This document shows positions 1 through 15,000 of a DNA stretch of 64,000 nt, one piece after another. The stretch lies in the NCBI RefSeq assembly GCF_018143015.1, contig NC_054741.1, positions 64,020,697-64,084,696 on the forward strand, written 5' to 3'. The notes under the pieces were generated by a model. That model was given only the letters and a program-made list of their open reading frames with translations. It ran no database searches and was not told the DNA's origin. The stretch's first letter is position 1, and each line of letters begins with the position of its first letter. The position numbers and the translations under genes are program-made. This DNA is from Lytechinus variegatus. Lineage: Eukaryota; Echinodermata; Echinoidea; Temnopleuroida; Toxopneustidae.

Positions 1-80
1 AATGAGTTGTAGAGTATTAGACCCTACTCTATACGACCTAACACTAAGTCATAACCAATCTATTCTGTTTATATTGGTAG

Positions 81-3000
81 CTCCCTGTTTCCAGATGTGG
101 TTAACTGCATGCAGACTGACAACCTTGAGCTCAAGAAACTGGTCTATCTCTACCTGATGAATTACGCTAAGAGTCAACCAGACATGGCCATTATGGCTGT
201 CAACACATTTGTCAAGGTATGAAAGAGTGTTATAAGCTACTGATATCTGTATCTGATTGGCGGAGAGCCAATCTGCGCATGAAAAATCACGTACAGTACA
301 GGTCACTTCATGAAACACTCAAGGGGTTGCTTGTCCAGCTTTGGCAGCTTTCGGTTTCAAATTTTAGCTTGGAGGAATTACTCCTCATTGTTAGCCTTCT
401 TACTGACGCTCTGGGATGATACTCATAGAAACTTGCAAACTCTCTAGAATTTTGCGATTGGATTGAGATTTTCTATTATGTATTCATCAAGTACTTGAAA
501 TACCTGCAATGTACATGTAGCTGTATCTTCACTGCTCGGCAAGCTGTACCTCCACACAAAGTCCTTCCCATGGATGATAAAGCATATCATGGCTTTGAAA
601 ATACTGTGAATAAACAATGATTCCATGATATATTGGCTATCAAAATATTATTAATAATTGAGGTATTACTCTGTTCCAGACAGGAAATCTGTCTTAAAAT
701 GTTAATGAAATCCAGACATTATTCCCATTATTCCGCAATCCTTTCCACAGGGGCCCAAGGCAAATGATTTTGCTATTCCCCGTCTCTGACATCTGACATC
801 TTGGCTGAAAAAAGGTGGTGTGCGAGCAGTTACTTGACAATATTTGACGGGTAATCATTTGGGACAATACATCCTGATACCCTAGTCTATGAGGTTGTGA
901 TGATCGAAATACCCAGCCATGCAATATCGTGCAGCCCCTAATGGGCAATATCTGTAACTGGGTGATGCCATATACATTAGCACCAACCAAACGGACTCCA
1001 AACCAACACACGATGTGCCATTCTGGACCTTGGTTGGGTCCAGCCAAATAAACATAATAGCTTTTGTCGGTCTGGAGTTAGCTATGTTGATGTGTCTGTA
1101 GCAATGATATGTAGTATGAATCATATTCCCAATGAATTTAATGCTTCTCAATCTTTGAAGCTAATAAATGCTTGATCCTGTAATGTTCCATTCCTGTTAA
1201 CCATTACAATCATTAGGACTGTGAAGACCCTAATCCGTTGATCCGTGCACTGGCCGTGCGCACCATGGGATGCATCCGTGTGGACAAGATCACTGAGTAC
1301 CTCTGCGAGCCACTCCGCAAGTGCCTCAAGGATGAGGATCCGTACGTTCAGAAGACAGCTGCAGTGTGTGTGGCCAAACTGTACGACATCAACCCAGTGC
1401 TGGTAGAGGATCAAGGATTCATTGATCTTCTGCGGGAATTGCTCACTGCATCGAATCCTATGGTGAGTGCCGGGGATAGTAATTACATAACACCCAACGC
1501 TTCCCTAAGGGACCACTAAGTGCTCTACAACACAGTTCCCTTGGCTTTATCAGAGTGGCTTTTGCACGCTCTACATGTCAGGGCCCTGTCATACAAAGAG
1601 TTACAATTGATCCAATCGATTGCAATTATGGAAAGCCAGCAACGTCAACATCTAAAATTACATGTTTTTTCAAAATATTTTTGAGAAATGATGTTTATTC
1701 ATACATTCACTGTTTTCTTGACAATCGACAATTCAGTACGGTATGCTTCTCTTTGTTTTCAAAGAACATTGAGCAAATTTCCTAAGTGAAAAATTATGAC
1801 ATTGATGGATTTACATATACTTGAGATTGATCGGATCAATCATAATTAAGACGGAGCCCTGTAGTGAATTCCTGCCTGGCCCCATTTACCTCACCAAAGG
1901 CCCTTTGCAGAAAGAGTTGCGTTAAAGTCAAACACAAGTCCCAAATACGCACACTAGTTGTTTGAAAATCAAGGTGCGTTTGATACTTGGACTTATTTTT
2001 GATTATTTTGATTACAACTCTATCTGTAACGGGCCCTTGGGCTGTTATTCTCTTACTCATTATTATTGATTATTATTTTTATTTAGCATTTACTCTTAAA
2101 TCACAAACCATATCAATTCTTAAAGTCAAAGTGTAGTATGGTTTACTTTTCAATCCTAGACACTCCATCACCTCATATGATGAAAATGCGTAATATTGGA
2201 GAGGGTTTTTTTGGGGGGGAGGTGTTACCATGCTATTTCTTTCCATTGCCTTTCAATATGTTGAAATTTGTGGTCATCCATTAATTATATTTTCCTGCAA
2301 ACCATAGGTTGTTGCTAATGCAGTGGCTGCCCTTTCTGAGATCAACGATGCCTCCCCAACAGGAAGTACTCTCTTTGACCTCAACTCGCAAACCATCAAC
2401 AAGCTTCTCACTGCCCTCAATGAATGCACTGAGTGAGTATTTATCTTTATCTCTGAGGGTATTTACAAACTTAAATGTTATGTTTAGCAGTGGTATCGAA
2501 AGGTATATAATTCAAAGATTTATTTTCAAGTAATATCATTGTATGAACTCATGGAAATATCCATGTAAGAGGTCTTCTGAGGCACTCCTCATAAATACAT
2601 TAAATCAATGTCTTGCTCAGTCCATCCCTGAATTCATGGCTATCACAGTTACCTGTATACTTATGTTAAAAACAAAATCTGTGTGCTTTTCATGATAGTT
2701 TTTACATCAAATACATCATATACATTTTACACTTTGTTCCTTTCATTTTTCAGAAGCTTGAAATACATGTCAATACTGTGTGAATACAGTATGAATAAAT
2801 AATTTCACATTTTAATTTGAATATAGTGTACATTTCTTGCTTAACCTAGTAAATATGATCAGAAAAATAAGTTTAAAAATCTTGGACCTAGCAGGATAAC
2901 CTGTCTTCTACTGCTGGCTGGGCAGGAACCCTACCCCTGGCTCTTGACCATGACACAGTCATAATGAGATTATGAGGAACAAATTCTTTAGCACCTCTGG

Positions 3001-6000
3001 TTTAATTCTAACATGTATTCACATTCCACTGTCTGAATATTGCTCTAAATCCCTGTAAATGCTTGCTATTGAAAGACAGGAGGTATGATACATCTGTTTT
3101 CAAATCATTTTCTTTATTTTTCTTTAGGTGGGGTCAAATTTTCATCCTGGACTCATTAGCTAACTTTGGTCCCAAAGACGAGAAAGAAGCTCAGAGCATA
3201 TGTGAACGGGTTACCCCTCGTTTAGCTCATGCCAATGCTGCTGTGGTCCTCTCAGCTGTGAAGGTATGTTTAGAGAAGTTAGTCAACCCTTACCTGGCGT
3301 AATTCTTTCAAAAGGATGCCTTCATGACCTTTTTTGTGATATGATGCCCCCTACGGCATGTTGCATTACTTCACATTCCTTTTGAAACCCCTGTTAATAA
3401 GCTATTCTAATTAGGACATGGTACATTCTTGCTGTGTTATAAATAAATGTGTCATAAATATCTTGATAATAACGTACAGTAATTCCTTTTTTTTTTAAGT
3501 TTCAAACTCTCAAATTTTCAAGCTATTAGTTCTTTTACATATCCATACATACAGAAATTTTACACATTCCTCCATTCAAGCTTCTACCAAATTCCTCCAA
3601 GTGTATCAACATGTAATAATCATCAATCAATCAATTCAAGGTTTATTAAAAGCATTAGTTGCAGCCAAATGGCTGAATTTAAAAGACTCATTACATATTT
3701 CCAAACATTCAAAAGCAGTAACTTTTGTTACTCACTTTACAGGTTCTGATGAAATTCATGGAAATGATGCCACCTTCAGGGGACTACGTCAGCGCCCTTA
3801 CCAAGAAGCTTTCCCCACCCCTCGTCACCCTGCTCTCCGCTGAACCAGAAGTCCAATACGTTGCTCTCCGAAATATCAACCTTATTGTACAGAAGAGGTA
3901 ATTATATCAAATGTAGTGCTACAGTGCCTCCCTCATTGGCAGGGTCATTCCTTGAGTATCCACTCAGAGACCTATGAAGAAATTCTAAAATAAGATGATG
4001 CATCATCTCATACCAATGAAGGCATGAAAGGTCTTGTCGAGAATTGAAGATTTTGAACAGCAGTTGTGTCTGAGATTCACGGTGAACAATGCATTTGAAA
4101 TAATCGTCGGATTAGATAGAACAAATAACTGCTTTTCCGCAACTTCATTTTTTGATGAAAATGAAATGAAAAAAATAAAATCCATATTTTATTTTTCGAA
4201 ATAGACATGAAATGAAATACTCCGAAAATTTGCTTGCCCAATTGATCGTGGGCCCGGCAGCCACCCTGCAGCGCCAGATCGACGAGGCTCTATCCCTTTA
4301 ATTGTTGAACGCCAAACAGGGTAGCAGCAACTCCCATCTTTTAACATCTTTTGGTCTGACACGGCCGGGTTTGAACCCCCGACCTCCCGGTTGTGAGACG
4401 GACGCTCTACCAACTGAGCCAACACACCAGTTGATACGGCTTGGCTGGTATCCTTTTGTGGAAATACTTCACTTTCTCTTCTTTGTGACTAACTTTGTGG
4501 CCCTTCAAACATTCCATCTTTCCCTTTTATTCTTTGATAATTTCAATTTCTTGTTTCATGATCTCCATGTGCAAAGGAATGTCAGTCATTTGGCCAGAAC
4601 TTGGCAATTTCACAACCTTCCAGTTTGCAATCATTTGGTCATTTGTCTGCATCACTGCTTGATGTTAGGGTATTTAAGATGTGACATGGTTTGTGGAATG
4701 CTCAATTTATATTTCATTTTTCCATGTATTCCATCTTTTTCGTATCGGGTTTGCAATCTACCCATCTCTGTGCAAAGTCAATTCAGACACTTCCTTTCCC
4801 ATAACCTGTTGCAGATGGAGTTGGGATCAAATTTCATACAGACTTGCGCATGATTTTTAAGTTGATTTTAAACTGAACTCTTTCTGCAAAAAGGCCCTGT
4901 CCAGATTTCAACCTGTTTAGTAGGAATAGGCAGCTTGTTATCATGATGGTCATTGTCAATGCACCTCTCATTTCTCCCAAAATATGTTTCATGATTTCCT
5001 TTTTAGACCTGATATCCTGAAGCATGAGATGAAGGTCTTCTTTGTAAAGTACAATGACCCAATCTACGTCAAACTGGAGAAGCTTGATATCATGATCCGT
5101 CTTGCATCTCAGGGTAACATCGCACAGGTCCTGGCTGAACTCAAGGAGTATGCCACAGAAGTTGATGTGGACTTTGTCCGCAAGTCTGTCCGTGCAATCG
5201 GGCGTTGTGCCATCAAAGTAGAGGTATGCTCGAATCTCATCCATATCCTTGATATGTCTTATTCAATTAGAATTGCGCCAATGCACTTATGTGCAGACCT
5301 AGGGCAAAACATGTACATGAATTTGTGAGAACTTGTTTGGTGAGATTGTTTCTAATTTTAATTTGAGTAATTTATGGATAATGTCAATTTTCAATGCCCT
5401 GGCTGACATTCATGACTTTACCTATATCAGAAAATAGGAGTATTTTGAATACCTGAATTTACATAGATGAAATACTCTGCCAGTTAATATTCATTTCATG
5501 ATTATGGCTAAGTATTTTACTTAAACCCAAGTTCATGAAATGTGTCACATAGAGTCTAGCCACACATTTCAGACCTCTTGATTGGTAGGTTGGCGATTTT
5601 TTTTTTGCACCATCATCTCAACTGCACCAATCTAGAGACTTCATTTATAAAGGTGTTTTGTTCTATTATAGGAATCTGCTGAGCGATGTGTAAGTACGCT
5701 GCTTGACCTCATCCAAACGAAGGTCAACTACGTTGTCCAGGAGGCCATCGTCGTCATCAAGGATATCTTCCGCAAGTACCCCAACAAGTATGAGAGTATC
5801 ATTGCTACTCTTTGTGAGAACCTAGACTCTCTGGATGAACCTGAGGCAAGGTAGGAACCAATAAGATTCTCTTTCACTTGTTTGTTTCATAATACTTGTG
5901 TCACCAACGTTGATTATCATAAGAGACTTGAGTTCACAACTAAGACTTCCAAGATAGTATGTTTTGCAAGTGGGAATTTAAAAATTAAAGAAATATTATG

Positions 6001-9000
6001 CTGAACAAGGAATCCCAAGCGCTAGGAAGAATAAACATTAATCAGTACAACTATATTTAATGTCCCAGGAAAACTAGTGCTTTTATAATTTTTTTTAGTA
6101 AAGGGCACTTGATGTGCTGTTCTATAACAGAATCACACAGATATTATAAGTTTTTATGTTAATGCACCTATTTGAAAAGTGTAACTCTGAAATCAGAAGA
6201 GATGATCTCTTTTAACCCTAAAATGACTGGTCTACTTGAGATGTATTGAAGGCTGGGGGAGGGGTCTCATGATGACCCCCCCCCTTCTGATACCAGGTGT
6301 GAATTGGCATGCAAAAAAGGCTGAATTTTAGCATGTTTTCAATAAAAGTGCATCTTTTAATCATTTTGTCCACAAATCACCAAGGTATTGAATGGGTACT
6401 TGTACTTTATGATGTGAAAGCCAATGTGATATGCCTAGCACATCTGCCTTAAACACTTACTGGAATGCTCCGTAGGGAGTGGATGAAGTCCGCTTCACAA
6501 CATGTATTCTATTTGTTTCAGAGCCTCCATGATCTGGATCCTTGGAGAGTACGCAGAGCGTATCGACAACGCAGAGGAGCTACTAGAAAGCTTTGTGGAA
6601 GGTTTCCATGATGAGAACACCCAAGTACAGCTTCAGCTTCTTACCTCCATCGTCAAGCTCTTCTTGAAAAGACCTCAGGATACACAGGACCTGGTGCAGA
6701 ATGTCCTCAGTTTGGCAACACAGGTTGGTAACATGTGTCCCATTTAACTTGTTGGAGACTGTTACTGCGTATATGCGGACTGGGGTCTGTAGAAAATAGG
6801 TTTTTGCATAGTTAGGGTTAACTGGTAAACTCATTCATTCTTTCATTTATCTTTGATTTGGAATCTGATCACAAAGTTTGAGGTTTCCATTACCAATTTG
6901 AGGACTTCAGTGATTACAATATTTGATTTAAAGAAATTAATCTTTCTCTATACATTGTTTGAATGTCCTTGTTCTATACAGGAATGCGATAACCCTGACC
7001 TGCGTGACCGTGGGTACATCTACTGGCGTCTGCTCTCTACCGACCCGGCCGCTGCCAAGGATGTCGTACTTGCCGAGAAGCCTCTCATTTCGGAGGAAAC
7101 CGATCTCATCGAGCCAACTCTCCTGGATGAGCTCATCTGCTATATCGGGAGTCTTGCCTCTGTCTATCACAAGCCACCCAGCGCCTTCGTGGAAGGTCGC
7201 ACTGCTACGAGGCGATTCCTTCCTACTCGTGCACCAGGGTGAGTAAGAGTACAATCAATGCAGATTTACCGCATTCTTGACAGTGTAAGTGAAATGTCGA
7301 TCCCTACTGAATCATACCAAAGAATTTAAATTATTCCTAGCCAGGCTCTCATCATACTAGAATGGAAAAGGGTAGTAATGACATATGTTATGCAGGTCCT
7401 GCTGCTGATAAAGCTAAAGTAGCAGCCCTGGGAAAATGATGTTATTTTCTCTTATTGTTGATGTTGTTGCAGTTGTTATTATTATAATCATCAATTTTCC
7501 ACCTTTGCAGGAGCTCTGGTTCTACTTCACCAGAGACGGAGCAAGCACCGACCTCTGTGCCCGAGACCACGGTCATACCCCAGCAGCAGCACTCTGGTGG
7601 CGACCTGATAGGGGACCTGCTCAGTATCGACCTGGGAGACAGCGGCATGGGCCAGCAGCCTGGCATGCCCATGGGTATGAGTATGGGCATGACCATGGGT
7701 GGGCTGGGTGGAGCCCCGCAGCCGGAGAACACTGGTGCCGTGGACCTCCTCGGAGACAACATGGAGAGTTTGGTAAGACAACCTTCAAAGATTGCTGTAT
7801 TTAGTATTAGTGATGAGTTGGAAATCAAAGCCAGTTTTGGAAATGTTCTCAAAATGATTCCAACCAGCATCCAATGAAGAGTTGTCATAGTGTCTAACCA
7901 AACTCAATGTCAGTTGATCTGAATTTCCTTCATAATTTGATATCAATCTCAGTTTGAGTTTTATTTGAATCTAGTGCAACTCTTTGTAAAGATGAAGTAC
8001 AGAGGCCTGTCTCATAAAGGACTTACTACTGATGTATAGTAACAGGGCTCAGCAGCCAATCTTAATCAAGGTTTCAGTGGTAGTTGCCGCAATAGCTTAT
8101 TTACAATAGTTGTAAAGTCTTTAGGATGCAGTTCCCAAATATACATGCACCATGATTTTACCAGAATGGATTTGTGACTTCAAATTTCCATTTCTCTCCT
8201 CTTCTCTCTTGGCTATTAGATCCTTGGGACAACCACCCCTACAGCAGCACCTGGGGCACCACCTCCGGGTCCTGGGGGTGCTAACATGGCAGCTCTTGGG
8301 GACATCTTTGGTCTAGCAGGTGGAGCATCAGAGGTCTACACGCCACCTAAGCAGGTTAGTTATTCATGCCCCTTCAAACCCACTTGCCCATAGAGTTTAA
8401 CTTTTTAATATGATGATTAGATGGAAAGATATGACTGAATGGATTAATGAAGGAAGGAACAATGGATGGATGGATGAATTAGGCAACTTTTCAAAGATAT
8501 GTGCCTTGTCGCTGTGAGGGTGCTATCCAGCTTTCATTACAGCATTCCTGCAGTCCCCATCATTTCGTCTATGATGACTGTGATCATTTGTAATGATGAC
8601 TGTGATCATTTGTAATGATAATGATAATGGTATATTTACCCAGGGTAGCCACTTCAGTTCCGAAAACTGTTTTCCTAGTGGGCCCTGCTATTATTATTAC
8701 ACCGGCTAAGCTAGGCTACCGATTCAGGTGCACACAGCTTTTTGAGGAATTACTTCCTGCCGGTACCCATTTACCTCACCTGGGTCGAGCAGCACACTGG
8801 ATGAATCCCTTGCTGAAGGAAACTACGCCATGACTGAGATTTGAACTCGCAACTCTCTGTTTTAAAGTTCAGAGACTAATCCACTGGGCCACGACGCTCC
8901 ATGATAAGCTGCTTGAAGGATTCGTGCGGAAAAGATATGCTGCTCTAACTTTTGACAAGATGCCTTAATGAATGTATAAATTTCTTTTAAATGAAGTAAG

Positions 9001-12000
9001 AAACAAAGTATAAATGGATAAACGGATCAGAGTGAATGGAATATGGGGTGAATGAATTTATTTCAGGAAATATTTTTTTATATTTTTTTTTCTTATATTT
9101 TTCTTTGATCGAAGTAGCATTTGTAAAACATTTTTTGAAATAAAACAATTTGATAGTGTCATCGCTGGTCAATGGTGCCATGGACATGCAGATAGTATGT
9201 AATTGGGTCTGATGCCCTTCTTAAAACTTCCTATTGAGTATCGTCTCCTTTTTTTTGTTAGATGTGGTTGCCAGCAAGCAAAGGAAAAGGTTTGGAGATC
9301 CTGGGCACCTTCAGTAGGAAGCAAGGCAACCCACAGATGGTCATGACATTCTCAAACAAAGCCATGCAACCAATGACTGGCTTTGCTGTTCAGTTCAACA
9401 AGAACAGGTTGGTGTGTAGTGAGAGAGAACTGGGGAGCGTTTCATCAACACTTCATTTGACAAGTTGTCAGGGGAGTGTTTCATCAACATATTTGTCCGA
9501 CAAGATGTTAAATGTGATATTTCACCTAGATTTTGATTTGCTGGGAAGCACTTGGTTAAAACGGGACTTGTCGGATACAACGTCAGCAGGTCATTTCATG
9601 AATCACTCCCCCGATCTGGCAACTTTCTCTGATTTTGATTGGCTGAGAAGCATTGTTACTATTGAAACAGGACCTTTCAGATAGAACATCTGACAAGTCC
9701 TTTAATGAAATGCTCCCCTGAACAACACTGTATTCTTTTATAGATTGTGTTTAACAGTCTTAAATCATAGCTTTTGATAGTACAGTGAAAAGATTGATTT
9801 ACAACTTTATTTGTGTAGAAAAAAAAATTAAATGTTTTGAGGATAAAAGTACTTAATTTGCTACTTGGCAGCATAAAAAAGTATTAGTGTAGTAGGTTTC
9901 ATGCTCCATCATGTATCTTTCTTGGGAAAGTGTTGGTCATACACGTACATGGTCATACAAAGGACCACCCAAACTCAACATTTCGACAAGTGTGTTCTTG
10001 TCGTCTTCAGAAGAATGGGCAGTTATTTGACTTATATGTCTACTTGTGCAGACTTGACTCTACCTTCTCTTTGTATGTACCCTTAGTATGATACCTGGGG
10101 AGCATTTCATCAACATTTTTGTCCTACAAGTTGTCAGATCTGACAACTTTCCCTGATTCTGATTGGCTGAGAGGCGCTGTTACCATGGTAAATGTCGGAT
10201 AAAACAGGATTTGTCAGATAATATCCTTTCATGAACGCTCCCATGGTTCTGCCCTCGCAATGTCCAGCCCATCGAGTCAAAGCCAGTCCATTGATACTAG
10301 TCTACCCCTCTGCCAAAAGCATCTTTCATCCACTATCAAGTCTACTACTCCATTAAGACAACTTCTGTCCGTGATGACTTTTATGACTTCCATATTTGTG
10401 TATTCTTTCTGTAGCTTTGGTCTGGTACCCGGGTCTGCCCTCACGATACCCAGCCCACTGAGTCCAAACCAGTCCATCGATACCACCCTACCCCTCAGTG
10501 CCAATGGGCCTATCCAGAGGATGGATCCACTGACCAACCTTCAGGTGGCTGTCAAGAACTGTATTGATGTCTTCTACTTCAGCACCACTGTCCCTATCAA
10601 TGTTCTCTTTGTGGAGGATGGTCAGATGGGTAAGAACCAGTTCCAATCTCTTCTTTTGCGGAATACACTACATGAATTAACTCTTAACATGCCACTCTCA
10701 CCAGTTGGCATCAAATAATATACATAAATCCCATTGGGTCATGCTTTAAGAGATAATCCATTCTTGAGAACACATTTGATTCATTCCAAGTCAAGGTATT
10801 TTTCAATGGTCATGGAATTTCAGAAATATTTGTCCTGAAGAAAAATGATAGGGAATACTTGGGAATTTGTTCAATCCCTTTGGAAGTCATGGAAAAAAAT
10901 AATTATCACCAAAATCACTCCCATCTTCATCACCAGAATCGCTACCATCATCACTATCATCACCATCATCATCATCATGGTCTTCATCATCATCTTCATA
11001 ATGTTCTTCATCATTATCATCATCATTATCGTCTCCATCATTATCGTCATCACCATCGTCACCATCATCACCAACATAACCGTTAGCATCATGGTCTTCA
11101 TCATCTTCATAATGTTCATCATTATCATCACCGTCTCCATTATCATCATCATGGTCATCACGTTGGTTGTTATTGTCACCATCTCCATACCTCAATAGCA
11201 CTGTCACAATTGATATCAACTTTTTAACAGTTCTTATCTTTCTCATTTAGAATATATTCAATGATGATAAAAATTAAAGCTTCTTTTCTTACCCTTTCTC
11301 CAGATCGTAAAGTGTTCCTGGCCACCTGGAAGGACATCCCTTCATCCAACGAGGTTCAGTCTCAAATCAGTAACTGCAATTTATCATCAGGTAACAAATC
11401 AGGGTGGATTCAATAGTTATTGGTAAAATTATACATAGCATTTGCAGGATGACTTGAAATATGCAGGGACATAACCCATCATTGCAGGTTTTCTCCTAAG
11501 GTTTAACATTACAAACTGTTCATGTATTAATTCATGCATTATATTAGTTGATGAGAGTGTATAAAAAACAATTGAAAATCCATATTTTATTTGAAACAGA
11601 AATAAAAAATAGAAATCCTCTGATAATTAATTTTTCTTGATTGATCATGGGCCCCGCAGCCACTGAGCAGTGCCAGATTGATATTGCTATATCCCTTAAA
11701 TTGTTGGCAAACGGGGTTGCAGCAACTCCCGTCTTTTAACGTCTTTTGGTCTGACACGGCCAGGTTTGAACTCCCGACCTCCCTGTTGTGAGACGGACGC
11801 TCTACCAACTGAGCCAACATACTGGTGCAAGATTCAATATTTAAATTTACCCAACATTTACACTGACTTAACCCTATCAAGGCCGGGGGGGGGCCTCCGA
11901 GGCCCCCCCCCAACAAATCGCGCGATATTTTCGCCGTGCGAAATTTTTTGACCGCGCCGCTCGCTGACTTTTTACTTTCAAGTCTTGCGCAACTTTTGAG

Positions 12001-15000
12001 ACCAATTTTGCGTCACCCGGGTATGTGATTCCGAAATTACGCAACATTATGTAAGTGCATGTCAGACCGAAAATTGCTCAAAAACGTGATTTCGTGTACA
12101 AAGTCAATGCAAATTGTGTTTTCAACCAAAATTCATAAATGTATGATTATTTTTAGGTTTGCTTGTCTAAATGTATTCATTTTATGCTTTTTATGATCAC
12201 AGAAGAGTCCCCAACAAATTTCATTGAAAAAAACAATGAAAAACAAAAGGTCAAAAAACAAAGAAATACATAAGAAATTGCAAAAAACAATATAATACAT
12301 AAGAAAACGATTTGATATCACAATTTTTTTCATGTACACTTGCTAAAGACACCACAAAGAGTTTCTATACCAAAAATTAGTACATTTGGAGCTTTATTTT
12401 GGGAGTTAGAGGAAAAAGTATGATTTCGCATACTAATTACGCATAAATTAGCATAATCACTTAATAACAATTCGCATTAAATAAATTACTATACGATCTT
12501 GTAGATTATGTCCCAGGCGACCCGCGTGCCAATTTTCGGCGCGATCGCGCGGTCGACGGCCGAGATCTTAGGGGGGGGCCTGGGAGGCCCCCCCCGGCCA
12601 TAGGAACTCCCAAAATACCCCGGCCTATATTCAAGAGTTAAATATGGAAAGCCAAATGTTTAGATCAAGGATGTTGAGGTCAAAGATCTTAGAGGTTACT
12701 ATATACATGAAAACCAGTTTTGTTTACAGTATGATTTAAAGAGCCCTCCTCAACACAAAATGAATGAATTAGGAATGATTGCCTTTGGGCAATTTCAGAA
12801 AAAATATATAACTCTTCGTGCACTGAGCCATGAACCCCTCTGTGCTGAATTATTTTCAGAGAAGGAATCGATGGATTGTTTGTTTGAGCATGAAATGTGA
12901 AGTCTGTGTGGCACCAAGTTCGGAAAGGATTAAACATCCAACCCCTTATATATGCGACTTTCCTGAGATGACTTGTTTATATTTTGTAGTTCATGAAAAG
13001 TTATGAGAAGTGTAATGCTCCCAATTTTTCATGGCTTACGCAGTTTATGAAGTGAAGTAAGAATGGAGAAAAAAAATGGGGGTCAAACATACATGAAGGT
13101 TGAGTACTCTAATGGTATTACTGTAAACGCTGTTATTTTCGCGGGATTAATTTTTCGCGCTCGGGCGGCTTCAAACATATTCGCGGGTTTTTAAATTCGC
13201 GCTGCACACTCCATAATCACAAAGTCACTTCCTTCTTGCCATCTCTGAATGGTTTTAATTAAAATTTCAGCAACGAAATTGTATTTTTTTATCATAATTT
13301 TAGCTCTAGGGCCGCATAATTCAGCATTGTTTTGATCTAATCATGAGCTTTGTGACATTTAGCGCAACTTTTCTTTGCGGGGCGGACATCGGGAAAGGCA
13401 AAATGGAGGCGCTGCTAGCTGCTGACCTGGGATAGACGGCCGAGCACCGGGTAAGGATCGGGGGGACTACGGCTATTAAAAGTGCATGGGATCAATCAAC
13501 AAACATGGGCGATCGACCCAACGTCTTCTCAAAAACTAAACAGATCTAAACACTCACCAATCAAATAGCAAAAGCAATTTATATTTCAACCAAAATCATA
13601 ATTTAAATACCGATCTGTGACTGTTAAAAAAATGATCGCGTTTTAAAACGAATTCTCGCGATGCACATGATATTGGAGCTCAAGCTTGCTTGCATTAATG
13701 CAGCCCTCTTTAGATCAAATTATGCAATCTCTTTGCCAAAACGATACATGCAGTTGATAGATGGTCATAAATTCGCGTGTTTTTAAATTCGCGCTCGCCG
13801 ATCTTTCCGCGAAATGCGCGAAAATTTCCACACCGCGAATATTTCCACTTTTACAGTACCCCTCTATTCATCCCTTTATAGAACAAGCAACAAGCAGGCT
13901 TCAGCGGAATAATATTTTCACGGTGGCCAACCGGAATGTAGATGGTCAGGACATGCTGTACCAATCACTCCGACTGACCAATAACATCTGGGTACTGTCA
14001 GAACTGAAGATGAATCCGGACAATCCCACAGTCCAAGTAAGTTTGCTCTCTCATTTCATCACTTGAAGCAGAGGGTGATTTGTAGTTGAGTGTTGGTGTA
14101 GGTGTAGATGCTGATGTAGAACCAAATTTAGATTACTGTCCCTAGCTTCAACATCTCATTTGAGTTTACCAATTATTCAAATCGCACTACTGAAAGCTTA
14201 ACATCAAGCAAGATTCATCCCAAGATGAACTTCTTCATAAACTTAGTGCTAGGTGTAGAAATTGACCCAACACCAACACAAAACAGGTCAACGCCAAACT
14301 TGAAGTCACCCAATGTTTCATACGGAATCGATACCATTCAGGGTGCTACATAACTTTTAAGAAGCATTTGCCAGAAAAAAAATCCTTGAAAAAAAAGAAG
14401 TTTTGCCTCTTCAAAGGAAAGTTTTGCAGTTATTTAAACCATTGAACATTTTCTCTTTGACATGAACTGATCTACCTTGTTATTGCATTTCTTTTTCCAT
14501 TTGAAGTGATTTTATCTTGCCTGCCATGACCAAAATTAGGGTCAATATCATATCGCCATAATTTTGGTCATTCTACTGTGAGAATTTGACTTGCCAAATT
14601 TGGGCAAGTAGTTTTGGTCTTTACTTCAAAACACTTGCCCGACTCTAACTTTTCCTTGCCCCTGGCAATCAGGCAAGTGCTTATGTAGCACCCTACCATT
14701 CAAGTGCATATCCAAAAAGCGGTGTTGTCCACCGCCTGCATATTTTACAGTCCAAGTAGTGTTGCTCTTTCAGTCCATTTCTTGCAGTAATGTTTTTATT
14801 GCGTTTTCTTGGGGAATTTCAATACTATTTATGGATTTGAGTCTTGAGATCCCGACAGAAAAAATGATGAAGATACCAATACCATTTAATATTCTGTATT
14901 AATGAATTGAGTGTCAATTCTTGTGTTATACAATATAGTACAATTTCATTATTTCAGTTCTTTTGTGTCATAGTTGTATTGTGACACTGTTCCCTTGAGC

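Noticed and set aside
4345-4431. tRNA gene
   Set aside because: A and B boxes are present, but the acceptor and anticodon stems are imperfect and the same head is fused to a shared body and tail at another locus, so it is a SINE head. The same reasoning applies at 8850, 11750-11820, 28820-28890, 37165-37235 and 46970-47043.
7442-7888. 148-codon frame on the - strand
   Set aside because: It is the antisense shadow of the AP hinge exon; the + strand frame is supported by splice sites and conservation.
10845-11246. Four overlapping frames rich in Ile, His, Met or Asp
   Set aside because: All are translations of the ATC/ATT microsatellite in an AP intron.
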